A stretch of 50,199 bases of DNA from Pseudoalteromonas prydzensis (GCF_011050055.1 NZ_DRGM01000104.1:1-50199); one strand, 5' to 3'. Numbered from the stretch's first letter, positions 6,988-16,964 are shown. Notes: a model not told the origin generated them from the sequence alone. Translations and numbers: made by a program.

Positions 6988-9723
6988 TTAATGGGCTTGT
7001 TGCCAATTATCTCCGCTGTCAGCTTCTACAACTAATGGCACATCTAATTTCGCAGCATCAGACATTAACTGGCAAATTTCTGTAGTGTATTGTTCAACAC
7101 ACTCAGTTTTAATTTCAAAGACCAATTCATCGTGCACTTGCATTAGTAACTTAACGGTACCCGGTGCTTGTTCATACACCCATTTATTGACCGTTAACAT
7201 CGCTTTTTTGATAATATCAGCGGCAGTGCCTTGCATTGGCGCATTGATCGCGGCACGCTCCGCCCCTTTACGACGAGCGCCATTACGGGCATTGATCTCA
7301 GGTAAATGCAGGCGACGACCAAAGATGGTTTCAACGTAACCGTTTTCAGCCGCTTTGCCTCGAGTTGACTCCATATACTCAAGCACCCCAGGGAAGCGCT
7401 CAAAGTATTTATCAATATAGTGTTGTGCTTCATGACGTGGCACATCAAGTTGACGCGCTAAACCAAATGCCGACATGCCATAAATTAAACCAAAGTTAAC
7501 CGCTTTGGCTTTACGACGCATATCGGTAGTGACATCTTCTAAAGCAACGCCAAATACTTCTGCAGCGGTTGCACTGTGCACATCAAGACCATTGGCAAAC
7601 GCACTGAGTAAACCTTTGTCTTGCGATAAATGCGCCATAATACGGAGCTCAATTTGGCTGTAATCGGCAGCGACAATTTTATAACCATCAGCAGCGATAA
7701 AGGCTTCTCGAATACGACGCCCTTCTTCTGAACGAATGGGAATATTCTGTAAATTAGGATCGGTCGAACTTAAACGCCCTGTCGCCGTTACCGCTTGATG
7801 GTAAGACGTATGCACACGGTTAGTTTGCTCATTCACCATTAATGGCAGCTTGTCGGTGTAAGTCGATTTAAGCTTAGATAAACCGCGGTGCTCGATGATC
7901 ACTTTTGGCAGTGGATAATCGTGAGCTAACTCTTGCAGCACTTCTTCCGCAGTCGATGGCGCGCCTTTTGGCGTTTTTTTAATAACGGGTAGTTTGAGTT
8001 TTTCAAACAACAGTACTTGTAGTTGCTTTGGTGAGCTTAAGTTAAACGGTTCACCGGCAATTTCATGGGCTTCTTTTTCCAGTTCAATTAGGCGCTCACC
8101 TAACCGCTGGCTGTGTGCCGCTAACATTTTGCTATCGATTGCTACACCAGTGCGCTCAATATCTGAAATTACACTAAGCAGCGGTAATTCTATTTCTTCA
8201 AATACCGCTTTAAGTTTTTCATCGGCAGCTATTTTAGGCCATAACACTTCATGCAAGCGCAGCGTAATATCGGCATCTTCAGCTGCATACGGCGCGGCTT
8301 TTTCCAGTTCAATTTGATTAAACGTCAGCTGCTTTTTACCTTTACCGGCAATATCTTCAAAGCTGATATTTTTATGACCTAGGTATTTTAGTGCTAACGA
8401 ATCCATATCATGGCGCGTGCCAACACTGTTGAACACATAAGATTCAAGCATAGTATCGAACTTAATCCCTTTAAGTTCAAAACCGGCATTGGCTAATACG
8501 CTCTTATCGTATTTAAGGTTTTGCCCTACTTTCGCTTTGCTTTTATCTGCTAAAATTGGCCCAATCTTAGCCATTACCGTCTCTAGGCTTAATTGCTCAG
8601 GCGCGCCTGGGTAATCATGGGCAATCGGCAAGTACACGGCTTCACCCGCTTTTACAGCAAAGCTCATACCCACAAGCTGCGCTTGCATATAATCAAGGCT
8701 GGTCGTTTCTGTATCAAAGGCAAATAGTTCAGCGGCATTTAATTGCTCGACTAAAGTATCTAATTGCTCTGTGGTCAGGATTGTTTCATAGTGAGCATCA
8801 GCCACTTGCGGTAATTCATTCGCTTCACTTGGCACTGCTAAGTGAGTATCGGTATCTTTCGGGTTATCAAGTAGTTCAGCCAACCAACGGCGGAATTCGC
8901 ATTCACCGTATAAAGCGATTAATTCGTCTCGGTTAGGTTCTTGTAGTTTGAAAGTATCTAGGTCTGATTCAACCTCAACATCACATTTAATGGTCGCCAG
9001 TTCATAACTTAGCGGTAAATGCGCAACGGCTGCGGCAAGTTTTTCGCCGATCTTACCTTTGATCTCATCGGCATGATCAAGCACACCTTGTAACGATCCG
9101 TATTTTTGTAACCACTTAACCGCCGTTTTAGGACCGCAGCCATCTACACCAGGGATGTTATCAACCTTGTCACCCATTAAGGCTAAGTAGTCGATAATTA
9201 GCTCAGGACCAACGCCAAACTTTTCAACAACCGTCTCGGGATCAGAAATACTGTCGGTCATGGTATTGATCAAGGTGACATGCTCATTCACTAACTGAGC
9301 CATATCTTTATCGCCGGTTGAAATCAATACATGGCGCTGTTGCTCTGAGGCGATTCGTGCAAAAGTACCAATCACGTCATCGGCTTCCACACCTTCAATG
9401 CTAATAAGCGGAAAGCCCATCGCTTTAATAATACTATGCAACGGCGCTATTTGGGTACGTAAGTCATCGGGCATCGGTGGGCGATTGGCCTTGTACTCAC
9501 TGTACATATCATTACGAAAAGTTTTACCTTTAGCATCAAAAACCACCACCATATGACTTGGATCATATTGTTTGATCAGGCTTTTCATCATATTTACAAC
9601 GCCATAAATAGCGCCGGTTGCTTCACCTTTGGAGTTAGTTAAATGCGGTGGTGAATGATATGCACGGAATAAGTAGGAAGAGCCATCAACTAAAATAAGT
9701 GGATTTTCAGGGATCTGAGCCAT
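6988..9723 (-). CDS. polA: DNA polymerase I
   Basis: The 911-residue protein has all three activities. The 5'-3' exonuclease domain (1-300) begins LILVDGSSYLFRAYHS and has the acidic metal sites (VVFDAKGKTFR, GVEADDVIGT, STGDKDMAQLV, GDKVDNIPGV). The 3'-5' proofreading domain is intact (FAFDTETTSLDYM, metal ligands Asp and Glu). The polymerase domain has motif A DYSQIELRIMAHLS, the fingers helix MRRKAKAVNFGLIYG and motif C QVHDELVFE. It fills Okazaki-fragment and repair gaps. I start it at the ATG at 9723 (MAQIPENPLIL), because an earlier in-frame start at 9801 would add 26 residues with no family counterpart. The upstream region carries DnaA-box-like and GATC sites. Confidence 0.97.
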   Translation of the reverse strand: MAQIPENPLILVDGSSYLFRAYHSPPHLTNSKGEATGAIYGVVNMMKSLIKQYDPSHMVVVFDAKGKTFRNDMYSEYKANRPPMPDDLRTQIAPLHSIIKAMGFPLISIEGVEADDVIGTFARIASEQQRHVLISTGDKDMAQLVNEHVTLINTMTDSISDPETVVEKFGVGPELIIDYLALMGDKVDNIPGVDGCGPKTAVKWLQKYGSLQGVLDHADEIKGKIGEKLAAAVAHLPLSYELATIKCDVEVESDLDTFKLQEPNRDELIALYGECEFRRWLAELLDNPKDTDTHLAVPSEANELPQVADAHYETILTTEQLDTLVEQLNAAELFAFDTETTSLDYMQAQLVGMSFAVKAGEAVYLPIAHDYPGAPEQLSLETVMAKIGPILADKSKAKVGQNLKYDKSVLANAGFELKGIKFDTMLESYVFNSVGTRHDMDSLALKYLGHKNISFEDIAGKGKKQLTFNQIELEKAAPYAAEDADITLRLHEVLWPKIAADEKLKAVFEEIELPLLSVISDIERTGVAIDSKMLAAHSQRLGERLIELEKEAHEIAGEPFNLSSPKQLQVLLFEKLKLPVIKKTPKGAPSTAEEVLQELAHDYPLPKVIIEHRGLSKLKSTYTDKLPLMVNEQTNRVHTSYHQAVTATGRLSSTDPNLQNIPIRSEEGRRIREAFIAADGYKIVAADYSQIELRIMAHLSQDKGLLSAFANGLDVHSATAAEVFGVALEDVTTDMRRKAKAVNFGLIYGMSAFGLARQLDVPRHEAQHYIDKYFERFPGVLEYMESTRGKAAENGYVETIFGRRLHLPEINARNGARRKGAERAAINAPMQGTAADIIKKAMLTVNKWVYEQAPGTVKLLMQVHDELVFEIKTECVEQYTTEICQLMSDAAKLDVPLVVEADSGDNWQQAH

Positions 9724-9836
9724 GGTGTAATTGGATCCTAAATGAGAGAAAACGAAATAATTATAAGCATGCCATAAGGACACAGATAAAACGACTGCCA
9801 ATTAAGCTTTGTTTAATCGACCAAACAAGAGCAAGC

Positions 9837-10219
9837 TGTGGATAACTATGTAGATAACACCCACAAGCTATTCCTCCAAAGCAATTAAAAACTGCTTAGA
9901 AAAGGTTTAAGTGTATGTTTTATTTAAAAAAGATAATGCGAGGTTCTTTTTTTATTATTTTTATAGCAATGTGGAAAAGCATTTTAGCGTTTCTCTTTAT
10001 TTTGCTTGTTGGTACAACTAATAACGGTTAATTCATCCCTTATAAATAACCGGACGAGCATTCTATCACAATGGATCAAAGATCATAGTGATCCTTTATA
10101 ATTTTTTCCTCTTAGCGATCTTTTAAAAAAGCATATAGCGTGTTTTTACTCACCCTTGAGAGCATTAGAAAATAAAAATAATCTTTAATAGCTCATGGTT
10201 AAGATCATAAAATGATCTT
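9837..10219. promoter_or_regulatory. DnaA-box-like and GATC-cluster region upstream of polA
   Basis: The gap 9724-10261 has no convincing gene. It contains a consensus DnaA box TGTGGATAA (9837-9845), two near matches TGTAGATAA (9849-9857) and TGTGGAAAA (9970-9978), and an AT-rich stretch (about 9900-9970). Six GATC sites fall within 144 bases (10074, 10081, 10090, 10117, 10203, 10214), where about one would be expected. Two groups of GATC form inverted repeats: AAGATCAT-AAA-ATGATCTT at 10201-10219 and GGATCA/TGATCC at 10073-10095. DnaA is known to act on polA transcription in E. coli, so regulation of polA is the simplest reading. A replication-origin-like site cannot be excluded. Confidence 0.5.
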
Positions 10220-10261
10220 GCAAAGGTCACGACGACCACTAAAAAGTCATGCTAAACTGAC

Positions 10262-10526
10262 TATACCCAAACCACCTCAAGATGCGAGTTTCAGTTGGAA
10301 TTAAAAGCGATTTAGGCAAGGCATTGATTGCAAGTAATAGTGGTTCTATTGTTAAAATCAATAACGCAGTATAAATCGCTTTTAAACCAACCCCTTGGGC
10401 GTTTCACAGGTACTTACTCTCATCGTTGTTACTTCTTAAAAGGGACTGCCATTCTTGCAAAGTAACGCCTTGATATTAAGCACCTGTGAAACGCTGAATT
10501 CTGCATCTTGAGATGGCTTGGGTATA
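10262..10526. mobile_element. MITE-like inverted-repeat element upstream of elbB
   Basis: The 265-bp element is bounded by 24-base terminal inverted repeats at 10262-10285 and 10503-10526 with two mismatches (TATACCCAA...CTCAAGATGC). Inside are two more inverted pairs: AAAAGCGATTTA / TAAATCGCTTTT (10303-10314, 10372-10383) and GCGTTTCACAGGT-type arms (about 10399-10416 and 10477-10494). It has no open frame, so it would be non-autonomous. Flanking TA could be the target duplication. It ends 26 bases before the elbB start, so it probably supplies or interrupts that gene's promoter. Elements with similar TATACCCAAGCCA ends recur in marine gammaproteobacteria as I recall; copy number here is unknown. 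Confidence 0.75.
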
Positions 10527-10552
10527 TATATAAATAAATAAGGGCATAATTT

Positions 10553-11203
10553 ATGAAAAAAATAGCTGTAATTTTAGCAGGTTGTGGAGTTTATGACGGT
10601 GCGGAGATCAACGAAGCAGTATTAACCTTATTACATATTGCGAAAGCTGGCGCAAGCTATCAATGTTTTGCTCCTGATATCGAACAATTACATACTATCA
10701 ACCACCTCAGTGGCGAAGAAATGCTGCCAAATCGTAACGTATTGGTTGAAGCGGCACGTATTGCCAGAGGTGATATTAAAGCGCTATCTCAATTAGCAGT
10801 TAATGATTTTGATGCGTTAATTGTCCCTGGTGGCTTTGGCGCAGCTAAAAATCTGTGTGATTTTGCTAGCAAAGGTGCACAAGCACAATTAAACGCTGAA
10901 ATGCTACGCGTAGGTAAAGCATTTGCTGATGCCAACAAAGCAGCAGGTTATATGTGTATAGCACCTGCAATGATCCCTTTGCTCTATGATAATGGTGTTA
11001 AAGCGACCATAGGTAATGACGCTGATACTGCCGATTCACTTAAGAGCCTTGGCGCGCATCATGTTGAATGTGCCGTCAATGAGATCGTAATTGATGAGCA
11101 ACACAAACTAGTTAGCACACCGGCTTATATGCTGGCACAATCAATTTTGGATGCCGATGCCGGGATTGAAAAACTGGTCAAAGCTGTCATTAAAATGTGT
11201 TAA
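10553..11203 (+). CDS. elbB: Isoprenoid biosynthesis glyoxalase ElbB (DJ-1/PfpI superfamily)
   Basis: The 216-residue cytoplasmic protein has a class I glutamine-amidotransferase-like fold. The start MKKIAVILAGCGVYDGAEINEAVL, the DFDALIVPGGFGAAKNLCDFA loop and GYMCIAPAMIP carrying the nucleophile-elbow Cys are characteristic of ElbB. Low glyoxalase activity has been reported for E. coli ElbB, and the link to isoprenoids comes from genetic data there. The true substrate is uncertain. ATG at 10553 follows AAGGGC. It is a single-gene unit between the MITE-like element and a strong terminator. Confidence 0.9.
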   Translation: MKKIAVILAGCGVYDGAEINEAVLTLLHIAKAGASYQCFAPDIEQLHTINHLSGEEMLPNRNVLVEAARIARGDIKALSQLAVNDFDALIVPGGFGAAKNLCDFASKGAQAQLNAEMLRVGKAFADANKAAGYMCIAPAMIPLLYDNGVKATIGNDADTADSLKSLGAHHVECAVNEIVIDEQHKLVSTPAYMLAQSILDADAGIEKLVKAVIKMC

Positions 11204-11232
11204 ACCATTAGCGAACAATTACTGAGTTTTAT

Positions 11233-11272
11233 AACGACATTTTTTGCGCTAACACAAAAAATGTCGTTTTTT
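11233..11272 (+). terminator. Terminator of elbB
   Basis: The 14-bp stem AACGACATTTTTTG (11233-11246) / CAAAAAATGTCGTT (11254-11267) has a 7-base loop and is followed by a T-run. It lies 29 bases beyond the elbB stop. Confidence 0.88.
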
Positions 11273-11385
11273 CAAAATAAAAACAGCTCACAGCGTTTTA
11301 TAAATTGTGGCTAAGCGTTATAATCGTGCTAAATTCCGTCATCTATCGTGATTGATCACGTTCAAATCGAAGTGAGCAAGGCAAA

Positions 11386-11778
11386 ATGAAAAAACTATCA
11401 GCTGCATTATTATTGCTAGCAACCACCGCATACGCACAGCCATATGATAATTCTATGACTGAAGATGCGATCAAAAAACGTATCGCACCGGTTGGTGCAG
11501 TTTACTTTGAAGGCGATAAAGCAGCCGTTGCTGAAGTGCCGACGGGTCCTCGCACTGGTGAACAAGTTTACCAAGCTGCCTGTTTTGCATGTCATGGTAC
11601 TGGCGCACTCGGCGCACCAAAATCAGCTGATGATTGGGCTCCACGCTTAGCTAAAGGCGCAGATACTCTTTTAAATCATGCAATTAACGGTTTTAATGCG
11701 ATGCCACCAAAAGGCACATGTATGGATTGTTCAGATGATGAGCTACAAGCAGCCATCGATTTCATGACCAAAAATTAA
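11386..11778 (+). CDS. Periplasmic cytochrome c5
   Basis: The 130-residue precursor has a signal peptide (MKKLSAALLLLATTAYA). A linker and then one class I cytochrome c domain follow, with haem motif CFACH at 66-70. The axial Met lies in NAMPPKG, and an extra cysteine pair in GTCMDCSDDE is diagnostic of cytochrome c5. It is a small electron shuttle to terminal oxidases and partners functionally with cytochrome c4, also encoded in this window. It is a single gene with a 180-base upstream region and its own terminator at 11805-11832. Confidence 0.92.
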   Translation: MKKLSAALLLLATTAYAQPYDNSMTEDAIKKRIAPVGAVYFEGDKAAVAEVPTGPRTGEQVYQAACFACHGTGALGAPKSADDWAPRLAKGADTLLNHAINGFNAMPPKGTCMDCSDDELQAAIDFMTKN

Positions 11779-11804
11779 TACTTAATACTGTACTACATTT
11801 TTAT

Positions 11805-11832
11805 AAAGGCTGATTTTAATCAGCCTTTTTTA
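11805..11832 (+). terminator. Terminator of cytochrome c5 gene
   Basis: The stem AAGGCTGATT (about 11806-11815) / AATCAGCCTT (11818-11827) is followed by TTTTT. It lies 27 bases after the stop codon. Confidence 0.85.
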
Positions 11833-11971
11833 TTACCATAATAAGTTTACCCCTACCTTTATCATTATTTATTATTATGCTTTTCTAATACTATTGTCCG
11901 CTTGACGATTAACCGAAAAAGTGAAAATATAAGCCCAATAAATATACAATAATAAAAATCGGTTACTGTCA

Positions 11972-14545
11972 TTGGAAGATATAACGGCCTTATTACATAA
12001 GCTAGAGCATAAGAATAGTCGTTTAAAAGCTTTAGTCCAAAAGTATAAGCAATCACACCACTTACAAAATGCCCTGATCCAATTATCAGAGCAAGCCAGT
12101 TCTGTTGCCGAATTAACGCTACTTTACCCTGCTATCCACAATATTTTGCAAGATTATGTACCCAGTAAAAGCTTTTACGTGGTGCTATTAAATCAATTTA
12201 GTAACACCCTTGAATTATCTTACTTTGCCGATGAAAAAGATGGTATTTCGGTGCCCCTTAATCAAGATCATAACTTTCTCCAAGGCGTTACTGGGTATGT
12301 GTTTAAACAAGGCAAAACCACCTACTTCCAAGGTGAAGAGATGCAGGCCGCTGCGGATAAAGGATTATTTAAGGTACTTGGTACACCTGCGGAGCATTGG
12401 GTCGGTGTGCCGGTATACAGAGAGCAAAGTATTATTGGTGTATTAGTTGCGCAAAGTTACGACAAGGAACAATGTTATTCTGAGCAACAAATTGAACTCC
12501 TAGAAGTGATGTCGCTGTATTTATCGACGGCTATCGAGCGGGTAAAAAAGCGCGAACTACTAGAGTCTGAAGTAAAAATAAGGACTCGCGCCTTAACACA
12601 AAGTAATGAAGCACTTAATCTCGAAGTAGAACAACATAAAAAAACCCTCGCACGCCAACATATTCTGTTTAAAATTTCAGAATTAGCAACGCAAACGAAG
12701 CATATTGATGAAGTCTATCTACAGGTACATGAAATAATAAAGTCAATAACTTACGCTGAAAATTTATACATTGCCTTGTACGATCGAGAAACCGGCTGGT
12801 TAAACTTTCCGTACTGTGTAGATGAATATAGAGAGAATACTCAACCGCGTCCTTTTGCCAAAGGTTATAGTGAATTAGTTTTACGTACCGAACAAACTCA
12901 GCTGATTGACTCTACCCGCGCAGAGAAGCTGCGAAAATCTGGCGAAGTAGAACGTCCAGAGTCATACGCTGATTTACACGCAGCAACCAGTTGGTTAGGT
13001 GCGCCACTTAAAACAGCACAAGGTGTTATTGGCCTGATAACCTGCCAAGCCTATAATAATAAACATGTTTTTGATCAAGACGATTTTGAACTTATCACCT
13101 TTGTTTCACATCAGATTGCCACCGTTTTACAAGCTCATTTAGCGGCTCAGGCATTAAAACACAGTCACCAGCAGTTAGAATATCGAGTTGCTGAAAAAAC
13201 CAAAGAAATTCGTCAAACCAATATGCACTTACAAATGCAAATTGAAGAGCGAAAAAAAATAGAGCAACAGCTATATCACGATGCCCATCATGATCCGCTC
13301 ACGGGATTACCTAATCGGAGTCTATTTTTAACTCAGTTAGAAAAGACTTTACAGCATTATCAACGCTACCCTGAGCAGCAGTTTGCGGTACTGTTTATTG
13401 ATTTAGATAAGTTTAAGGATATTAACGATCAGCTAGGGCACCAAGCGGGCGATCAGTTTTTAATTGGGGTTAGTGAATCGTTTTCACAGTGTATTCGTGA
13501 GCATGATTTACTTGCTCGTTTAGGTGGCGATGAGTTTGTTATTTTATTAACCCACTTAACCGAACGTCAGCAAGCCGAAGATGTGGCTAAGCGCTTAATC
13601 GAACTAATGAAAAAACCATTTTGCATGAAAGGTATTTGTGTACAAAGCGGTGCCAGTGTCGGGATCACCTACTCTAAAACAAATTATAAACATACCGATG
13701 AAATTATCCGTGATGCAGATGCTGCGATGTATTATGCCAAAAATGCAGGCCGCAGCCGCTTTGAGTTTTATCATCCGTTACTTAGTGCCGGTACGAGTCC
13801 TTATGAATTAGAGACCAGCCATCACTTAGATTCTTTACCAATGCACTTTCGCTGCTCTGAAATCATCACACTCGATGAACAGCATCAATCAGAGTCATTA
13901 CTTGAAGCATTTGGTGAACACCCGGTACTTGGTAGCACCAGTTTTGAAATATTAAAGAAATTTGCCGCAGATAAAGCGCAACAGCTCGAAGTTGAATTGC
14001 AATTATTAACTACAGCCTGTCAACAGATCCAAGCGGCACAATTGGCTAAGGTATTGTTTCCTTGCTCTGGCTTATTACTCGAAAAAATTGAGTTTCAAGC
14101 GTTATGCCAAACAATGCAAAACCACAACGTCAAAAAACAAATTTGTTTATTATTTAATGAACAAGAGATCCGTTACGCTTCGGCTGTGCAAATGAGTAAT
14201 TTAAAAATGCTCAATGAGCTGGGTTATTCGATTGGCTTAAATGATTTTGCCAAAGACCGTTGCGAACTTAATTTACTGTGCGATCTTCATTTCGATTATT
14301 TACTGCTTAGCTCTACCTTTAGTAAACGGGTGTTACAACAAAAAAGCTTTGATTTACAACTGCAAGGCGTACTCGCAATTACTAAAATAAAGCAAGTTAA
14401 AGTAATAGCAAAAGGCCCTTCAATCCTCAATTATAGAGCCTTGCTCGACAGCCATGGTTTATTGCTATTCATTGGTAAGCAACATGCAATTAATAGCAGC
14501 ACTGCAATACCAGCAGCTCCCACAGTCGAGCAACTATTAAACTAA
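11972..14545 (+). CDS. GAF-GAF-GGDEF diguanylate cyclase with a degenerate EAL domain
   Basis: The 857-residue soluble protein has a short coiled coil (1-40), a first GAF domain (about 40-190), a coiled linker, a second GAF domain (about 235-400), a coiled coil (405-440), and a GGDEF domain (about 445-600). The active-site GGDEF (518-522) is intact, and an inhibitory I-site (REHD) lies exactly five residues upstream, so it should make cyclic-di-GMP with feedback control. The C-terminal 230 residues follow the EAL fold pattern, but the EAL signature is gone and the usual DDFG is NDFAKDRC, so phosphodiesterase activity is unlikely. The start is TTG at 11972 with no clear ribosome binding site, and no Met follows for a long way. 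There is no membrane segment, so the signal sensed by GAF is cytoplasmic. Confidence 0.88.
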   Translation: MEDITALLHKLEHKNSRLKALVQKYKQSHHLQNALIQLSEQASSVAELTLLYPAIHNILQDYVPSKSFYVVLLNQFSNTLELSYFADEKDGISVPLNQDHNFLQGVTGYVFKQGKTTYFQGEEMQAAADKGLFKVLGTPAEHWVGVPVYREQSIIGVLVAQSYDKEQCYSEQQIELLEVMSLYLSTAIERVKKRELLESEVKIRTRALTQSNEALNLEVEQHKKTLARQHILFKISELATQTKHIDEVYLQVHEIIKSITYAENLYIALYDRETGWLNFPYCVDEYRENTQPRPFAKGYSELVLRTEQTQLIDSTRAEKLRKSGEVERPESYADLHAATSWLGAPLKTAQGVIGLITCQAYNNKHVFDQDDFELITFVSHQIATVLQAHLAAQALKHSHQQLEYRVAEKTKEIRQTNMHLQMQIEERKKIEQQLYHDAHHDPLTGLPNRSLFLTQLEKTLQHYQRYPEQQFAVLFIDLDKFKDINDQLGHQAGDQFLIGVSESFSQCIREHDLLARLGGDEFVILLTHLTERQQAEDVAKRLIELMKKPFCMKGICVQSGASVGITYSKTNYKHTDEIIRDADAAMYYAKNAGRSRFEFYHPLLSAGTSPYELETSHHLDSLPMHFRCSEIITLDEQHQSESLLEAFGEHPVLGSTSFEILKKFAADKAQQLEVELQLLTTACQQIQAAQLAKVLFPCSGLLLEKIEFQALCQTMQNHNVKKQICLLFNEQEIRYASAVQMSNLKMLNELGYSIGLNDFAKDRCELNLLCDLHFDYLLLSSTFSKRVLQQKSFDLQLQGVLAITKIKQVKVIAKGPSILNYRALLDSHGLLLFIGKQHAINSSTAIPAAPTVEQLLN

Positions 14546-14559
14546 GCGTAGGCTCGTTA

Positions 14560-16578
14560 CTACTCTGGCTTTTTTAACATGGCGCGTAAATTAGCGACTC
14601 TCGCTTGGCCTTTTTCCATTCGTTCAGCCTGCGTGTTTGGCGCTTTTTTATTTTCAAAAGCCAGATCATCTTGTGGTAGCTCTTGCACAAACCGGCTCAG
14701 CTCCGTTTGCGAGGTTTCACCAAATTGACGGCGAATTTTCGCATAGGTCATAGTCAACTCTTGTTGCGCGCGGGTAATTCCTACATACGCTAAGCGGCGT
14801 TCTTCATCAACGTTTTCTTCATCAATACTCACTTGATGCGGTAATAAGCCCTCTTCCATACCGACCATAAACACGTAAGGGTATTCCAAGCCTTTAGAGG
14901 CATGTAAAGTCAGTAATTGCACTGCATCAGCTTCATCTTCTTCTTCGTTGCGCTCCAGCATGTCACGCAACGTAAGCTTGCTTACGACTTCGGCGAGCGT
15001 TAGCGGTGGGTTATCAGCGTCGCCAGTAAGCATATCGGTGATCCAGCGATACAACTCAGACACGTTCTTCATACGCATTTCAGCCGCTTTAGCACTGGGC
15101 GATGACTCGTATAAATAAGCCTCATAATTGATTTGCCTTACTAAGTCTTTTACCGCTTCAAGGGTATCGCCACGTACCGCATTATCTGAAAGCTCAACCA
15201 CCCAGCGGGCAAAGCCTGCCAGCGAGTTTAAACCACGTCCTTTTAAGCGATAACCTAAGTCAGTATCAAAACAAGTGGCAAATAAACTGGCATGTTTTTC
15301 ATTGGCTAAAGTGCCCAACTTTTCAAGGGTCACCGTACCAATCTCACGCCGCGGTGTATTTACAATACGCAAAAAAGCGTTATCGTCATCTTGATTCACT
15401 AATAACCGTAAATACGCCATGATGTCTTTGATTTCAGAGCGGGAAAAAAACGAGGTACCGCCACTAATTTTATAAGGAATACGGTTACTCATCAGTGATT
15501 TTTCAAAACCACGGGCTTGATGATTACCGCGGTACAAAATGGCGTAATCTTTATAACTAGTGCGCTTCATAAATTTATGCGAGATGATCTCTGCCACCAC
15601 CCGCTCTGCTTCGTGCTCTTCATCACGACAGCCAATCACTTTGATCGGCTCACCATAACCAAGCTCACTGAATAATTTTTTCTCAAACTCATGGGGGTTA
15701 TTAGCAATCAAAATATTCGCAGCTTTTAGAATTCGCCCAGCGCTACGGTAATTTTGTTCCAGCTTAATTAATCGCAGACCCGGAAAATCCTTACTCAACA
15801 ACACTAAGTTCTGCGGCCGCGCACCACGCCAAGAATAGATTGATTGGTCGTCATCGCCAACCACAGTAAAACGCGCCCGCTCTCCCACTAGTAACTTAAC
15901 CAACTGATATTGGCTGGTATTGGTATCTTGATATTCATCCACCAGCAAATAACGAAAGCGTTGCTGCCAACGCTCCCGAGACGTTGCATTGCTGGTTAAC
16001 AAAATAGTCGGGATCATAATCAGATCATCAAAATCCAAAGCATTATAAGCACGTAACTGGGTTTGATAACGCGCATATAACTGCGCAAATAACGCTTTTT
16101 GTGGCTCACGCGCTTCGCGAATGGCTTGCTCTGGTAAGATCAATTCGTTCTTCCAGCTGCCTATTTGCATTTTTAAGAGGTTGAGTAAATCTTTGTCTTT
16201 TTTTAGCTCATCTTCAGTTAGATCGCCCAATAATTGATTGGTATCTTGATCATCGAATAACGAAAAACCCGGTTTAAAACCCAGCGTTGTTAGTTCTTTC
16301 TTAATGATCTCCAGCCCTAAAGTATGAAAGGTCGAGACCCACAAGCCCTTGGATTCTTTTTTCCCCAGAGTTTGAAAAACCCGCTCACGCATCTCTTTTG
16401 CGGCTTTATTGGTAAAGGTAACGGCTGCAATATTACGAGCTTGATACTCACACTTCTGTACTAAGTAAGCGATTTTATTAGTAATTACACGTGTTTTCCC
16501 CGATCCTGCTCCTGCTAATACTAGGCATGGGCCACTAATGTATTTTACCGCTTCATCTTGTTTAGGATTGAGTTTCAT
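14560..16578 (-). CDS. rep: ATP-dependent DNA helicase Rep
   Basis: The 672-residue UvrD/Rep superfamily 1A helicase has motif [13 protein letters not shown], Ia [65 protein letters not shown] and [13 protein letters not shown]. Rep moves 3'-5' on single-stranded DNA and clears proteins ahead of the replisome. I use the ATG at 16578 ([11 protein letters not shown]), which matches the start of E. coli Rep; a TTG three codons upstream is possible. The C-terminal tail after about 640 is variable. It converges with the GGDEF gene, only 14 bases apart, and diverges from ubiK. Confidence 0.93.
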   Translation of the reverse strand: MKLNPKQDEAVKYISGPCLVLAGAGSGKTRVITNKIAYLVQKCEYQARNIAAVTFTNKAAKEMRERVFQTLGKKESKGLWVSTFHTLGLEIIKKELTTLGFKPGFSLFDDQDTNQLLGDLTEDELKKDKDLLNLLKMQIGSWKNELILPEQAIREAREPQKALFAQLYARYQTQLRAYNALDFDDLIMIPTILLTSNATSRERWQQRFRYLLVDEYQDTNTSQYQLVKLLVGERARFTVVGDDDQSIYSWRGARPQNLVLLSKDFPGLRLIKLEQNYRSAGRILKAANILIANNPHEFEKKLFSELGYGEPIKVIGCRDEEHEAERVVAEIISHKFMKRTSYKDYAILYRGNHQARGFEKSLMSNRIPYKISGGTSFFSRSEIKDIMAYLRLLVNQDDDNAFLRIVNTPRREIGTVTLEKLGTLANEKHASLFATCFDTDLGYRLKGRGLNSLAGFARWVVELSDNAVRGDTLEAVKDLVRQINYEAYLYESSPSAKAAEMRMKNVSELYRWITDMLTGDADNPPLTLAEVVSKLTLRDMLERNEEEDEADAVQLLTLHASKGLEYPYVFMVGMEEGLLPHQVSIDEENVDEERRLAYVGITRAQQELTMTYAKIRRQFGETSQTELSRFVQELPQDDLAFENKKAPNTQAERMEKGQARVANLRAMLKKPE

Positions 16579-16684
16579 ATCGACCAAAGGGATTGCATAA
16601 AGACAGGCAATTTTAACGTAATCACTACAATACGCCTAGTTAATAAGGTAAGATTGTTTTTTTAGGCGACACCAAGGGACGAAC

Positions 16685-16954
16685 ATGATTAACCCAGCAA
16701 AACTTGAAGAAATAGCCAAACAGATTTCCAGTAATATGCCACAAGGCGTTAAAAACCTTGCGGATACGTTTGAAGCAAAAACCAAACAGGCCATTCAAAA
16801 CAAGCTGGCTGAAATGGACTTTGTCAGCCGCGAAGAGTTTGATGTGCAAAGCCAAGTGCTTATCCGCACCCGTGAAAAGCTAGTTGAATTAGAAGCTAAA
16901 GTTGCCTTACTAGAACAACAGCTAACCAGCGAGCAAAACAAACCCGCCGAATAA
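16685..16954 (+). CDS. ubiK: Ubiquinone biosynthesis accessory factor UbiK (YqiC)
   Basis: This is an 89-residue all-helical protein. The N-terminal half (MINPAKLEEIAKQISSNMP, then GVKNLADTFEAKTKQAI) is an amphipathic membrane-contact region. The C-terminal half (SREEFDVQSQVLIRTREKL onward) is the coiled coil that trimerises. It assists the Ubi complex in aerobic ubiquinone synthesis and binds UbiJ. The length and the SREEFDVQ block are those of the YqiC/BMFP family. ATG at 16685 lies 7 bases after AGGGACG. It is a monocistronic gene ended by the hairpin at 16965-16992. Confidence 0.9.
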   Translation: MINPAKLEEIAKQISSNMPQGVKNLADTFEAKTKQAIQNKLAEMDFVSREEFDVQSQVLIRTREKLVELEAKVALLEQQLTSEQNKPAE

Positions 16955-16964
16955 ATGACGCAGA

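Noticed and set aside
7994..8317. A 107-codon plus-strand frame inside polA
   Set aside because: It is antisense to well-conserved polA codons; Ser-rich composition is the usual shadow of such a frame.
10553..11778. A genomic island starting at the MITE-like element
   Set aside because: The genes on both sides (polA, elbB, cytochrome c5, rep) are core genes with similar composition; only the element itself looks mobile.
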